Source: Tropicibacter alexandrii
GTDB lineage: Bacteria; Pseudomonadota; Alphaproteobacteria; Rhodobacterales; Rhodobacteraceae
DNA: 64,000 nucleotides
Assembly (NCBI RefSeq): GCF_003667315.2
Contig: NZ_RCTZ02000007.1
Coordinates: 124,001-188,000 of the forward strand
Direction of reading: 5' to 3'
Part shown: piece after piece, positions 16,879-24,995 of the stretch
Numbering within the stretch: the stretch's first letter is position 1
Layout of the letters: the number at the start of each line of letters is the position of its first letter
The notes under the pieces: model-generated
What the model was told of the DNA's origin: nothing
Databases searched by the model: none
Seen by the model: only the letters and a program-made list of their open reading frames with translations
Program-made: the position numbers and the translations under genes

Positions 16879-16945
16879 CGGGGAGGGGGCTCTGCCCCCC
16901 GGCGCGTGCCGCGCCTCCCCCGGGGTATTTTCAAAGAGAAGAAGA
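16879..16945 (+). repeat. Composite hairpin plus TATTTT/AGAAG intergenic element, copy A
   Basis: Two hairpins in order, GGGGGC-TCT-GCCCCC and GGCGCG-TGC-CGCGCC, then CCCCCGGGGTATTTT and AGAAGAAG. An outer GGGGAGG/CCTCCCC pairing encloses the first part. The same order occurs at 21701-21772 (minus strand) and, with one hairpin, at 32391-32449. Confidence 0.65.
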
Positions 16946-16956
16946 CAGGGGCCGCG

Positions 16957-17625
16957 ATGCAGGACATCCGGATCAAGATTTGTGGCCTGACGCGGGTGCG
17001 CGATGTCGAGGCGGTGGCCGAGGCCGGGGTGAACTATTTCGGTCTCGTGTTCTTTGCCAAGAGCCCGCGCAACGTGAGCATCGCGCAGGCGCGCGACTTG
17101 GCCTTGGCGGCGCCCGTGGGGTTGGCGAAGGTCGGTTTGATGGTCAATCCGACGGATGACGACTTGCGGATGATCCTCGACGAGGTTCCCTTGGACATGA
17201 TCCAATTGCATGGGTCCGAAAGCCCGGAACGGGTGGCCGAGGTACGGGCACGATACGGCCTGCCGGTGATGAAGGCGGTGGGGGTGGCCGACGAGGCGGA
17301 TCTGGCACGGGTGGCATCCTACCAGCCGGTGGCGGACCAATTGCTGATCGACGCGAAGCCGCCAAAGGGCGGCGATCTTCCGGGCGGCAACGGTTTGAGT
17401 TTCGACTGGCGGCTGGTGGCGGGGCGCCGGTTCGGCAAGCCATGGATGCTGGCCGGGGGATTGACGCCCGAGAATGTCGCGACGGCGATCGCCATGACCG
17501 GTGCGCGGCAGGTGGACCTGTCGTCGGGGGTCGAGAGCGCGCCGGGGGTGAAGGATGCGGGTCTGATCCGCGCCTTCGTGCAGGCGGCCCGCAGCGCGGC
17601 GGCGAAGGCCCCGCCGCGCCTGTGA
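16957..17625 (+). CDS. trpF: Phosphoribosylanthranilate isomerase
   Basis: This 222-residue TIM-barrel enzyme catalyses the Amadori rearrangement of phosphoribosylanthranilate in tryptophan synthesis. The catalytic Cys is in [13 protein letters not shown] at the N terminus. The catalytic Asp is in [16 protein letters not shown], and the phosphate-binding end has [10 protein letters not shown] and [16 protein letters not shown] chose the ATG at 16957 ([10 protein letters not shown]). The gene is separated from lapA by the composite repeat, which may attenuate read-through. trpB, its usual neighbour, is not in the window. Confidence 0.94.
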   Translation: MQDIRIKICGLTRVRDVEAVAEAGVNYFGLVFFAKSPRNVSIAQARDLALAAPVGLAKVGLMVNPTDDDLRMILDEVPLDMIQLHGSESPERVAEVRARYGLPVMKAVGVADEADLARVASYQPVADQLLIDAKPPKGGDLPGGNGLSFDWRLVAGRRFGKPWMLAGGLTPENVATAIAMTGARQVDLSSGVESAPGVKDAGLIRAFVQAARSAAAKAPPRL

Positions 17626-17629
17626 CCCC

Positions 17630-17657
17630 GCTCCGGGCGAAGACCCGGAGCCTCTGG
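17630..17657. repeat. CCCGGG hairpin plus CTCTGG intergenic repeat, copy 2
   Basis: Arms GCTCCGGG / CCCGGAGC with loop CGAAGA, then CTCTGG. It lies between the convergent trpF and the ArsC-like gene. Confidence 0.5.
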
Positions 17658-17658
17658 G

Positions 17659-18003
17659 TCAGAGCAGGTCCAGCACGCGTTCCGGCGGGCGGCCGATGAC
17701 GGCCTTTTCGCCTGCAAACAGGACGGGGCGTTCGATCAGCTTTGGCTGCTCTGCCATGGCCTGCAGGAGGGCGTCGTCGGCCATGTCCGTGGTCAGGCCC
17801 ATTTCCTTGAAGGTGGTTTCTTTCGTGCGCATCATCTCGACGGCGGACAGGCCGAGCGCCGCCTGAGCCGCGCGCAATTCGTCAAGGCTGGGCGCGTCGT
17901 CGAGATAGCGGCGGAGGGTGACATCGGCGCCGCGCTCTTCGAGAAGCGCAAGCGCATGACGGGATTTCGAGCAGCGTGGATTGTGCCACAGGATCAGAGC
18001 CAT
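17659..18003 (-). CDS. ArsC-family (glutaredoxin-dependent arsenate reductase-like) protein
   Basis: This 114-residue protein has the ArsC-family active-site loop [15 protein letters not shown] near residue 7, with the nucleophilic Cys, and the later anion-binding arginines in [24 protein letters not shown]. Members reduce arsenate or act in unknown thiol chemistry (YfgD-like). Its start overlaps the end of pyrD by 10 bases, so it is the last gene of a four-gene operon. No arsenite pump or ArsR is adjacent, so a true arsenic role is not supported by context. Confidence 0.85.
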   Translation of the reverse strand: MALILWHNPRCSKSRHALALLEERGADVTLRRYLDDAPSLDELRAAQAALGLSAVEMMRTKETTFKEMGLTTDMADDALLQAMAEQPKLIERPVLFAGEKAVIGRPPERVLDLL

Positions 18004-19049
18004 GTGTCGCGTCCTTGTCCAACGGCTTGCGCGGCGGTGCAGCCTTCGCGTTCGAGGATGGCGTCGAGGCCGTGGACGATGTTGGGGATCAGCGACATGC
18101 CGCCATAGACCAGCGCGGTGTAGAGTTGCACGGCAGACGCCCCCGCGAGGATCTTCTGCCACGCCTGTTCCGCCGTGCTGACGCCGCCGACGCCGATCAG
18201 GGGAATCTTGCCGTCGGTCAGTTGGGAGAGCCGGGCGAGGGTGCGGGTCGATTTCTCGAACAGCGGCGCGCCGGAGAGGCCGCCGGGTTCGTCCCTGAAG
18301 CGGGATGTCAGCCCGTCCCGCGACAGGGTGGTGTTGGTGGCGATGACACCCGCCACGCCGGAGGCGAGCGCGACCTCGGCCACGTCCTCCAGCCCTTGGG
18401 CATCGAGATCGGGGGCGATCTTGAGAAAGACCGCGATCGGCGTGTCGAGAGCGCCGCGCGCCTCCATGACACCGGCGAGCAGGGCCGACAGCGCCTCCTT
18501 GCCTTGCAGGTCGCGCAGTTTCTCGGTGTTGGGGGAGGAGACGTTGACGGTGGCGAAGTCCAGATAGGGGCCGCAGCGGGTCAGGACCTTGGCGAAATCC
18601 GCCGCGCGGTCTTCGCTGTCCTTGTTGGCACCAAGGTTGAGGCCAAGGACCATGTCGCGCGGGCGCTTCATCAGGCGGCCTGCGATGGCCTCCATCCCGT
18701 CATTGTTGAAGCCGAACCGGTTTATGGCCGCGCGGTCCTCGGTCAGGCGAAAGAGGCGTGGTTTGGGGTTGCCGGCTTGCGGGCGAGGCGTGGCGGCGCC
18801 GACCTCGACAAAGCCGAAGCCCGCGCGTGACAGGCCGTCGAGCACCTCGGCATTCTTGTCGAAACCGGCGGCAAGGCCAAGCGGGTTGGGCAGGCTCAGC
18901 CCGGCGACGGTGCACCGCAGCCGGTCCGAGGTGATCTGACCGGGGGCAGGCGCCAGCCCCATGCCGAGCGCCTTCATGGCCAGCCCATGGGCGGCCTCCG
19001 GGTCCATCCGGTGGAGCAGGGTCATGCCTGCCTTTTCGAACAGGTTCAT
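17994..19049 (-). CDS. pyrD: Dihydroorotate dehydrogenase (quinone), class 2
   Basis: This 351-residue flavoenzyme oxidises dihydroorotate to orotate with ubiquinone in pyrimidine synthesis. It has the N-terminal helical extension that binds membrane and quinone ([20 protein letters not shown]). It also has [19 protein letters not shown], the catalytic Ser region [16 protein letters not shown], the FMN-binding LKIAPDL and [13 protein letters not shown]. The start overlaps the previous stop as ATGA. The function is certain from these motifs. Confidence 0.96.
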   Translation of the reverse strand: MNLFEKAGMTLLHRMDPEAAHGLAMKALGMGLAPAPGQITSDRLRCTVAGLSLPNPLGLAAGFDKNAEVLDGLSRAGFGFVEVGAATPRPQAGNPKPRLFRLTEDRAAINRFGFNNDGMEAIAGRLMKRPRDMVLGLNLGANKDSEDRAADFAKVLTRCGPYLDFATVNVSSPNTEKLRDLQGKEALSALLAGVMEARGALDTPIAVFLKIAPDLDAQGLEDVAEVALASGVAGVIATNTTLSRDGLTSRFRDEPGGLSGAPLFEKSTRTLARLSQLTDGKIPLIGVGGVSTAEQAWQKILAGASAVQLYTALVYGGMSLIPNIVHGLDAILEREGCTAAQAVGQGRDTWL

Positions 19050-19474
19050 CCGAACACGTCTCCTGTCGTGGCGGGGGCTGTGCGGATCAGGCGCGACTCC
19101 GCCACGGCGGCCTGACGGTGGATGACGGCCCGCGCATAGTCCGGATCCTTGACCATCGCCATGAAGGCATGGGCGGACGGGTAGCGCGCGATGAAGACGT
19201 GGTCCCAAACCTCGTCGGATGGGCCGATCAACGTGCAACGATAGCCGCCGCGCCACAGGATCGATCCGCCGACGCGCGCCAAGACCGGACCGCTTTCCGC
19301 GCCGTAGCGGGCATAGGCCTCGGCTCCGCTGAGGCCGTCATCATAGAGTGCGTGGTCCTCGGGATAGCGGGCGATCTCGCGCAGACGCACGAGGTTGAGC
19401 ATTTCGCAAGGTTCGTCCCGATCAAGCGCCTTGAAGGCGTCGAACTGCGCGCGCTCCGGGTCGATATGGCTCAT
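19046..19474 (-). CDS. DUF1330-domain protein
   Basis: This 142-residue protein matches the DUF1330 ferredoxin-like dimeric fold. It has [37 protein letters not shown] near residues 20-60, then [25 protein letters not shown] in the second half. The function of the family is unknown; it resembles antibiotic-monooxygenase-like folds. It is bound by ATGA overlaps to the DUF952 gene before it and pyrD after it, so the three are translationally coupled. Confidence 0.8.
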   Translation of the reverse strand: MSHIDPERAQFDAFKALDRDEPCEMLNLVRLREIARYPEDHALYDDGLSGAEAYARYGAESGPVLARVGGSILWRGGYRCTLIGPSDEVWDHVFIARYPSAHAFMAMVKDPDYARAVIHRQAAVAESRLIRTAPATTGDVFG

Positions 19475-19809
19475 GCTAACGTCTCGGGGAAGACATGACC
19501 CTCGGGACCAAGCGGCAGCGGCTGGCACCACGTCACATGGGCCAGCGTCAGCGGGCCGTAATAATGCGGGAACAGGGCGCCGCCGCGCGAGACTTCCCAT
19601 TTGAGGGCATCGCCCATGCGGTCGGTGTCGAGTTCCGCCAGCATCAGCCCGTCAACCCCGGCGAAATGTTTCGCCGCCGTCTCGCGCGCCTGTTCGGCGG
19701 TGGAGAAATGGATGAAGCCGTCGGTGACGTCGATGGGCGCGCCGGGTGTTTCGCCCTTGGCGCGCAGGTCCGACCATTCGTCGGCGCGGAGGATCTTGTA
19801 TATCAGCAT
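19471..19809 (-). CDS. DUF952-domain protein
   Basis: This 112-residue protein starts MLIYKILRADEW and contains DGFIHFSTAEQARETAAKHFAGVDGLMLAELD, then LFPHYYGPLTLAHVTWCQPLPLGPEG: the DUF952 pattern. Members are related in fold to ADP-ribosyltransferase-like proteins but have no proven activity. It is the first gene of the DUF952-DUF1330-pyrD-arsC-like operon. A cluster of TTCGAA palindromes lies just upstream of the start, in the gap to the divergent nucleotidase gene. Confidence 0.82.
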   Translation of the reverse strand: MLIYKILRADEWSDLRAKGETPGAPIDVTDGFIHFSTAEQARETAAKHFAGVDGLMLAELDTDRMGDALKWEVSRGGALFPHYYGPLTLAHVTWCQPLPLGPEGHVFPETLA

Positions 19810-19854
19810 GCACGCGGTTTGCCCCGACCTGCGCGCCCGGTCAAGCGCTGCGCG

Positions 19855-19876
19855 CAAGGCGCTTCGAAGCGCCTTG
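19855..19876. repeat. TTCGAA-core palindrome 1 (CAAG-GCGC-TTCGAA-GCGC-CTTG)
   Basis: Perfect 22-base palindrome. It is first of three within 94 bases in the gap between the DUF952 operon and the nucleotidase gene. An identical copy lies at 45227-45248. Confidence 0.75.
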
Positions 19877-19902
19877 GTGGCGCGCCGTTCCCTAGGGGCG
19901 CC

Positions 19903-19924
19903 CAAGCGCTTTCGAAAGCGCTTG
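19903..19924. repeat. TTCGAA-core palindrome 2 (CAAG-CGCT-TTCGAA-AGCG-CTTG)
   Basis: Perfect 22-base palindrome with the same ends and core as palindrome 1 but different complementary arms. Confidence 0.75.
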
Positions 19925-19926
19925 TT

Positions 19927-19948
19927 CAAGGCCCTTCGAAGGGCCTTG
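19927..19948. repeat. TTCGAA-core palindrome 3 (CAAG-GCCC-TTCGAA-GGGC-CTTG)
   Basis: Perfect 22-base palindrome, two bases after palindrome 2. The rest of this 312-base gap shows no gene. Confidence 0.75.
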
Positions 19949-20121
19949 CGGCGCGCAGGGCAAAGCGCGCGCCTGGGGGCATCGACCTGTCGCCGCGATT
20001 TCACGCAAGTTCGTCATGCACGCGTCACATGACGCGGCGATACCGCGCATCAGGCTTTGACTCTTTGGTCCAACCGGGGTCTGCTGTTCGGATAACAACT
20101 CTGACAGAGAGGTTTTCACCC

Positions 20122-21681
20122 ATGTATCGTCTGATGACCAGCGCCGCCGCGCTTGCCATGATGGCAGGCACCGCGCAGGCCGACTATTCCCTGACCATCC
20201 TGCACACGAACGACTTCCACGCCCGCTTCGAGCCGATCAGCAAATATGATTCGGGCTGCTCCGCCGAGGACAACGATGCCGGTGAATGCTTTGGCGGCTC
20301 CGCCCGCCTCATGACCGCCATTTCCGAGGCAAAGGCCCGCAGCAACAACCACATCCTCGTGGATGGCGGCGACCAGTTCCAAGGCACGCTCTTCTACACC
20401 TATTACAAGGGCAAGCTGGCCGCCGAGATGATGAACCAGATGGGCTATGACGCGATGACCGTGGGCAACCACGAATTCGACGATGGCCCCGAGGTGCTGC
20501 GCGGTTTCATGGATGCGGTCGACTTCCCCGTCCTGATGTCCAACGCCGATGTCTCGGGCGAGCCGCTGCTGGCCGATGTCCTGATGAAATCCACCGTGAT
20601 CGAGCGCGGCGGCGAGCGTCTGGGCCTGATCGGCCTGACCCCGCAGGACACCGATGAACTGGCCTCCCCCGGCAAGAACATCATCTTCACCGATCCGTCG
20701 GGCGCGGTGCAGGGCGAGGTCGACAAGCTGACCGCCGATGGCGTCAACAAGATCATCGTCCTGTCGCATTCAGGCTATGGCGTCGACCAGATGGTCGCGC
20801 AGAACACCACCGGGGTCGACGTGATCGTCGGCGGTCACTCCAACACCCTGCTTGGCGACATGGACGGCGCAGTGGGCGCCTATCCGACCGTCGTCAATGG
20901 TGTGCAGATCGTTCAGGCCTATGCATATGGCAAGTTCCTGGGCGAACTGAACGTGACCTTCGACGATGACGGCAACGTCATCGAAGCCGTGGGCGCGCCG
21001 ATCATCATGGACGCCGCCGTGACCGAGGACGAGGCCACCAAGGCCCGCATCACCGAGGCCGCCGCCCCGCTGGAGGAAATCCGCAACAAGGTCGTGGCCG
21101 AAGCCGCCGAACCCATCGAAGGCAACCGCGATGTCTGCCGCGCGATGGAATGCTCCATGGGCAACCTCGTGGCGGATGCCATGCTCGACCGGGTCAAGGA
21201 TCAGGGCGTCGAGATCGCCATCGCCAACTCCGGTGGCCTGCGCGCGTCCATCGGCGCGGGCGAAGTCACCATGGGCGAGGTGCTGACCGTGCTGCCCTTC
21301 CAGAACACGCTCTCGACCTTCCAGGTCTCGGGCGCGACCATCGTCGAGGCGCTGGAAAACGGCGTCAGCCAGATCGAAGAGGGCGCAGGCCGCTTCCCGC
21401 AGGTGGCGGGCATGACCTTCACCGTCGATCCCTCGGCCGAGGCCGGCAGCCGCGTGTCCGAGGTCATGGTCGGCGGCGCGCCGATCGACATGGACAAGAT
21501 GTATGGCGTTGTTTCCAACAACTACGTCCGCAATGGCGGCGACGGCTACAAGATGTTCACCGATGCGGAAAACGCCTACGACTTCGGGCCGGATCTGGCG
21601 GATGTGACGGCGGAATACCTCGCCGCCGAGGGGCCGTACCAGCCCTACACGGATGGCCGCATCAAGATCATGGGCCAATAA
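20122..21681 (+). CDS. Exported 5'-nucleotidase / 2',3'-cyclic phosphodiesterase (UshA family)
   Basis: This 519-residue periplasmic enzyme removes phosphate from external nucleotides. A signal peptide (MYRLMTSAAALAMMAGTAQA) is followed by the metallophosphoesterase domain: LTILHTNDFHARFEP, VDGGDQFQGT, TVGNHEFDDG and IVGGHSNTLLG. The C-terminal nucleotide-binding domain follows (AIANSGGLRASIGAG, VLPFQNTLSTF, NNYVRNGGDGYKMF). I chose the ATG at 20122, which gives a clean signal peptide; the open frame upstream runs through the palindrome cluster and is not credible. A composite repeat separates it from the convergent ABC exporter. Confidence 0.93.
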   Translation: MYRLMTSAAALAMMAGTAQADYSLTILHTNDFHARFEPISKYDSGCSAEDNDAGECFGGSARLMTAISEAKARSNNHILVDGGDQFQGTLFYTYYKGKLAAEMMNQMGYDAMTVGNHEFDDGPEVLRGFMDAVDFPVLMSNADVSGEPLLADVLMKSTVIERGGERLGLIGLTPQDTDELASPGKNIIFTDPSGAVQGEVDKLTADGVNKIIVLSHSGYGVDQMVAQNTTGVDVIVGGHSNTLLGDMDGAVGAYPTVVNGVQIVQAYAYGKFLGELNVTFDDDGNVIEAVGAPIIMDAAVTEDEATKARITEAAAPLEEIRNKVVAEAAEPIEGNRDVCRAMECSMGNLVADAMLDRVKDQGVEIAIANSGGLRASIGAGEVTMGEVLTVLPFQNTLSTFQVSGATIVEALENGVSQIEEGAGRFPQVAGMTFTVDPSAEAGSRVSEVMVGGAPIDMDKMYGVVSNNYVRNGGDGYKMFTDAENAYDFGPDLADVTAEYLAAEGPYQPYTDGRIKIMGQ

Positions 21682-21700
21682 CCCCTGAAATCAGCGCCTC

Positions 21701-21772
21701 CCCCTCGCTTCTTTGGTCCAAAAATACCTTGGGGGGAGGCGCGCCAGCGCCGGGGGGCAAAGCCCCCCAGCC
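21701..21772 (-). repeat. Composite hairpin plus TATTTT/AGAAG intergenic element, copy B
   Basis: Read on the minus strand: GGGGGGC-TTT-GCCCCCC, then a GGCGC/GCGCC hairpin, then CCCCCCAAGGTATTTTT and CAAAGAAG. The order is the same as in copy A. It lies between convergent genes. Confidence 0.65.
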
Positions 21773-21775
21773 ACC

Positions 21776-23569
21776 TTATTCGGCGGCCATGCCTTCGGTG
21801 AATTGCAGCCGCGCCAGCCGGGCATAAAGCCCGCCCTCGGCCACCAGCGCGTCATGCGTGCCCTGCGCGACGATCCGGCCCTGATCCATCACCACGATCC
21901 GATCCGCCTTCTTCACCGTCGCCAGACGGTGCGCGACGATGATCGTCGTGCGACCCTCGGCCAGCTTGTCGACGGCGGCCTGCACCAGACGCTCGCTTTC
22001 GGCATCCAAGGCGCTCGTCGCCTCGTCCAGCAGCAGAACGGGCGCATCGCGCAGGATCGCGCGGGCAATCGCCACGCGCTGCTTCTGGCCGCCCGACAGC
22101 ATGACGCCACGTTCGCCGAGCCATGTGTCATAGCCGTCGGGCAGGGCGTCGATGAACTCATGCGCGGCGGCGGCGCGGGCGGCGGCCTCGACCTCGTCGC
22201 GCGCCGCATCCGGTCGGCCAAAGCGGATATTGTCCAGCGCCGAGGCGGCAAAGATCACCGGGTCCTGCGGCACCAGTGCCAGCGCCCGGCGGAAGTCGTG
22301 CCGTGCCATGGCGTTCAACGCCACGCCGTCCAGCGTGATCGCCCCCGAGGCCGGGTCGTAGAACCGTTGGATCAACTGGATGATCGTCGTCTTGCCCGCG
22401 CCCGACGGGCCAACCAGCGCCACGGTCTCGCCCGGTGCGATGCGCAGGCTGACGCCCTCCAGTGCCGACACGTCAGGGCGGGTGGGATAGGCGAAGTGCA
22501 CATCGTCAAAGACGAGTTCGCCACGCACGGGCGCGGGAAGACCAACCGGAGCGCGCGGATCGGTGACGGTGTCCTCGGCCTGCAACAGCTCGACCAGCCG
22601 TTCGGTCGCGCCGGCGGCGCGCTGCAATTCGCCGAACACTTCGGACAGCGCACCCACCGCGCCTGCGACCATCACCGAATAGATCACGAACTGGATCAGG
22701 GTGCCTGCCGACATGCCGCCCGCGCGGACGTCCCATGCGCCGACCCAAAGCACGCCGACAATGCCGGTGAAGACCAGAAAGATGACGATCATCGTCATGC
22801 CCGCGCGGGTCCAGATCCGCTTGCGCGCCGAATCGAAGCTTTTCTCCGTCACGTCGCCAAAGGCCGCACGCGACAGCGCCTCGTGGGTATAGGCCTGCAC
22901 CGTCTGCACGCTCAGAAGCGCCTCTGACGCGTTGCCCGAGGACACTGCGATCCAGTCCTGGTTTTCCCGGCTGAGCTTGCGCAGGCGCTTGCCCAGCACG
23001 ATGATCGGCACCACCACGGCGGGCACGATCAACAGCACCAGCCCGGTCAGCTTGGGCGAGGTGAACATCATCAGGATCATCCCGCCCGAGAACAACAACA
23101 CGTTGCGCAGCGCGATGGAAATCGACGAGCCGATCACCGACAGGATCAGCGTCGTGTCGGTGGTGATGCGCGACAGGACCTCGCCGGTCATGATCTTTTC
23201 GTAGAAGGCGGGCGACAGGCCGATCACCTTGTCGAACACCGCCTTGCGAATATCGGCTACGACCCGTTCGCCCAGCCGCGTCACCAGCGCATAGCGCGCC
23301 GCGGTGCCCACCGCCAGCAGCGCCGCCAGCCCGAGCGCCGCGCCGAAATACTGGTCCAGCAGCACGCCGTCGGTGTTGTTGAAATTGTCTACCACCCGGC
23401 GCACCGCCAAGGGCAGGGTCAGCGACACCGCCGCCGTGGCCGACAGCGCCGCCAACGCGGCCATCATCAACAGGCGGTAGGGCGCCAGAAACGGCCAGAG
23501 TGCGCCGAGCGAGCCGATCTTCTTCGACTTCGCGCGTTCCTCGTCGGGACTGGTGAGGGTGCGGGCCAT
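21776..23569 (-). CDS. ABC exporter, fused permease and ATPase (MsbA/LmrA type)
   Basis: This 597-residue half-transporter has an N-terminal membrane domain of about six segments (residues 25-310). Its ATPase has Walker A GPSGAGKTTII near residue 385, signature LSGGQKQRVAIARAI and Walker B VLLLDEATSALD. Such proteins work as homodimers in the inner membrane and export lipids or drugs; the substrate cannot be told here. An AGGAG precedes the ATG. The start faces the tRNA-Gly gene, which is on the same strand upstream. Confidence 0.93.
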   Translation of the reverse strand: MARTLTSPDEERAKSKKIGSLGALWPFLAPYRLLMMAALAALSATAAVSLTLPLAVRRVVDNFNNTDGVLLDQYFGAALGLAALLAVGTAARYALVTRLGERVVADIRKAVFDKVIGLSPAFYEKIMTGEVLSRITTDTTLILSVIGSSISIALRNVLLFSGGMILMMFTSPKLTGLVLLIVPAVVVPIIVLGKRLRKLSRENQDWIAVSSGNASEALLSVQTVQAYTHEALSRAAFGDVTEKSFDSARKRIWTRAGMTMIVIFLVFTGIVGVLWVGAWDVRAGGMSAGTLIQFVIYSVMVAGAVGALSEVFGELQRAAGATERLVELLQAEDTVTDPRAPVGLPAPVRGELVFDDVHFAYPTRPDVSALEGVSLRIAPGETVALVGPSGAGKTTIIQLIQRFYDPASGAITLDGVALNAMARHDFRRALALVPQDPVIFAASALDNIRFGRPDAARDEVEAAARAAAAHEFIDALPDGYDTWLGERGVMLSGGQKQRVAIARAILRDAPVLLLDEATSALDAESERLVQAAVDKLAEGRTTIIVAHRLATVKKADRIVVMDQGRIVAQGTHDALVAEGGLYARLARLQFTEGMAAE

Positions 23570-23678
23570 GTCGTCTCCTGTCCTTGTCTGGCAAGGGGTT
23601 TGGCCATCCAGCGCGCGCGGGTCAAGCGCCGAAAGGACGCGGCCTAGGCGATTTGTGCGGGATCGAAAGAGGAAAGGT

Positions 23679-23752
23679 TGGAGCGGGCGACGGGAATCGA
23701 ACCCGTATCTCTTGCTTGGAAGGCAAGGGTCTTACCATTACACAACGCCCGC
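23679..23752 (-). tRNA. tRNA-Gly (anticodon TCC)
   Basis: A 74-base cloverleaf on the minus strand. Acceptor arms GCGGGCG / CGCCCGC pair fully. The anticodon stem CTTGC / GCAAG encloses loop CTTCCAA (anticodon TCC, reads GGA/GGG), and the T arm contains GGTTCGATTCC. The 3' CCA is encoded. Confidence 0.97.
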
Positions 23753-23761
23753 TTCGGCCCC

Positions 23762-23790
23762 TGATTATGACAGCCGGGCGCAGGCGTCAA
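23762..23790 (-). promoter_or_regulatory. Probable promoter of tRNA-Gly
   Basis: On the minus strand TTGACG is followed after 17 bases by TAATCA (or after 15 by CATAAT), just upstream of the tRNA 5' end. Confidence 0.5.
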
Positions 23791-23926
23791 GCGGTGCGCG
23801 CGCGTGGGCGCTGTGTCGTCTTTTTCGCGTAGTTTCGTCAAATTCGCCCCAATTTTGCCGCGATTCACCCTTAAACACTTTGCAAAGGATACACGTGGTG
23901 GGGGCCTCGTGAGTTCAGGAGCTGCC

Positions 23927-24334
23927 ATGTTTCGCAAAATCGGTCTGACCGTCGCTCTCGCCCTTGGTGTCGTTGCCACTCCGCTGGCCGCCGAGGAGCA
24001 TTATGTCTTGCTGATGGGCACCGGCTATTTCCCGGATTACGTCTATCCGGAGGTTGGCGACACGATCAAATTCGTCAACGCGTCGATCTACCCGATGAGT
24101 GCGACCGCCGTGGACCTGAGCTGGGACACTGGCGTCCTTCTGCCGCAAGAGACCGTCACCATCGAGGTCTTCGACGGCATGAAGCAGACCTTCAACAACG
24201 TGGTCGACACCAATTATGACGGCAATGGCCAGCCGATCGGAACCAATGCGATCGGCGTGATCGAATACACACGGCAGGCCGACCTCGCGACCAACACCCT
24301 GACTGGCGAAGTCCACGAAGAGGCGATCAATTAA
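23927..24334 (+). CDS. Exported cupredoxin-like protein without evident copper ligands
   Basis: This 135-residue protein has a signal peptide (FRKIGLTVALALGVVATPLAAEE). The mature part resembles the plastocyanin fold: GYFPDYVYPEVGDTIKFVNAS, then VLLPQETVTIEVFDGMKQTF. The Cys and His ligands of a blue-copper site are missing (no Cys at all), so copper binding of the usual kind is not expected. AGGAG stands 5 bases before the ATG. The end overlaps the SRAP gene end by 4 bases. The fold call is from pattern only. Confidence 0.6.
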   Translation: MFRKIGLTVALALGVVATPLAAEEHYVLLMGTGYFPDYVYPEVGDTIKFVNASIYPMSATAVDLSWDTGVLLPQETVTIEVFDGMKQTFNNVVDTNYDGNGQPIGTNAIGVIEYTRQADLATNTLTGEVHEEAIN

Positions 24335-24993
24335 GGCGCGACCGGCTCGATCAGCTGCGCGCCGCTTGCGCGGTTGGAATTGACCTGCGTGGACACGCGA
24401 TGAAAGGCCAGTGCCCCTTCGGGCGCTGGCTGCATCAGTTTGGCCGCGCCGTGCCCGTCCTCGCCCAGCCATTTCGCCCAGTCCGTCTGTTCCAGCGTGA
24501 CGGGCATGCGGTGGTGGATCTGTGACATCTGGTCATTGGCGCCGATGGTGACGATGGCACAGGTGCGCATCCGCTCGGCCTCCGGCCCCCAATCCTGCCA
24601 GACCCCGGCAAAGACCAGCGGATCGCCATCGGCGCGGGTGATGTACCACGGCAGGCGGTTGCCGTCCTCGTCCTTGGTCCATTCGTAGAACCCGGTGCAG
24701 GGGATCAGGCAGCGGCGTTCGCGGCAGGCGGCGCGAAAGGCGGGTTTCTCGGCGATGGTCTCGGCGCGGGCGTTGATCAGCAGCGGGCCGTCATTGGGTT
24801 TCTTGTACCAATGCGGGATGAAGCCCCAGCGCATGGCGGTCAGCCTGCGCGCGCCGTCGCTGAGGACGGTGTGGATTTGGTTGGTGGGGCAGACGTTGTA
24901 GTTCGGCACACTGGGCAGGTCGTTGGCGGGCTGCGCGTCGAACAGCTGCGCCATGGCATCCGTGGGCAGAGTGACTGCAAACCGCCCGCACAT
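24331..24993 (-). CDS. SRAP (SOS response-associated peptidase) family protein, YedK/HMCES-like
   Basis: This 220-residue protein starts MCGRFAVTLP, giving the catalytic Cys2 that crosslinks to abasic sites in single-stranded DNA. The other active-site residues are present: Asn in LINARAETI, Glu in GFYEWTKDEDG and His in IHHRMPVTL. It protects abasic sites and undergoes autoproteolytic release of the first Met. The start is 2 bases after the stop of the methyltransferase gene, so the two are co-transcribed. I see no SOS box directly before it. Confidence 0.93.
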   Translation of the reverse strand: MCGRFAVTLPTDAMAQLFDAQPANDLPSVPNYNVCPTNQIHTVLSDGARRLTAMRWGFIPHWYKKPNDGPLLINARAETIAEKPAFRAACRERRCLIPCTGFYEWTKDEDGNRLPWYITRADGDPLVFAGVWQDWGPEAERMRTCAIVTIGANDQMSQIHHRMPVTLEQTDWAKWLGEDGHGAAKLMQPAPEGALAFHRVSTQVNSNRASGAQLIEPVAP

Positions 24994-24995
24994 GC

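Noticed and set aside
17659-18003. Arsenic-resistance operon
   Set aside because: Only an ArsC-like gene is present, in a pyrimidine operon; no arsenite pump or arsenic regulator is adjacent.
19855-19948. Possible CRISPR array
   Set aside because: Units are palindromes of different sequence without regular spacers and no cas genes are present.
19495-20121. Upstream extension of the nucleotidase frame
   Set aside because: It runs across the palindrome cluster; starting at 20122 gives a clean signal peptide.
23879-23886. Single TTTGCAAA before the cupredoxin-like gene
   Set aside because: One octamer alone, without partner half-site, is expected by chance in a window of this size.
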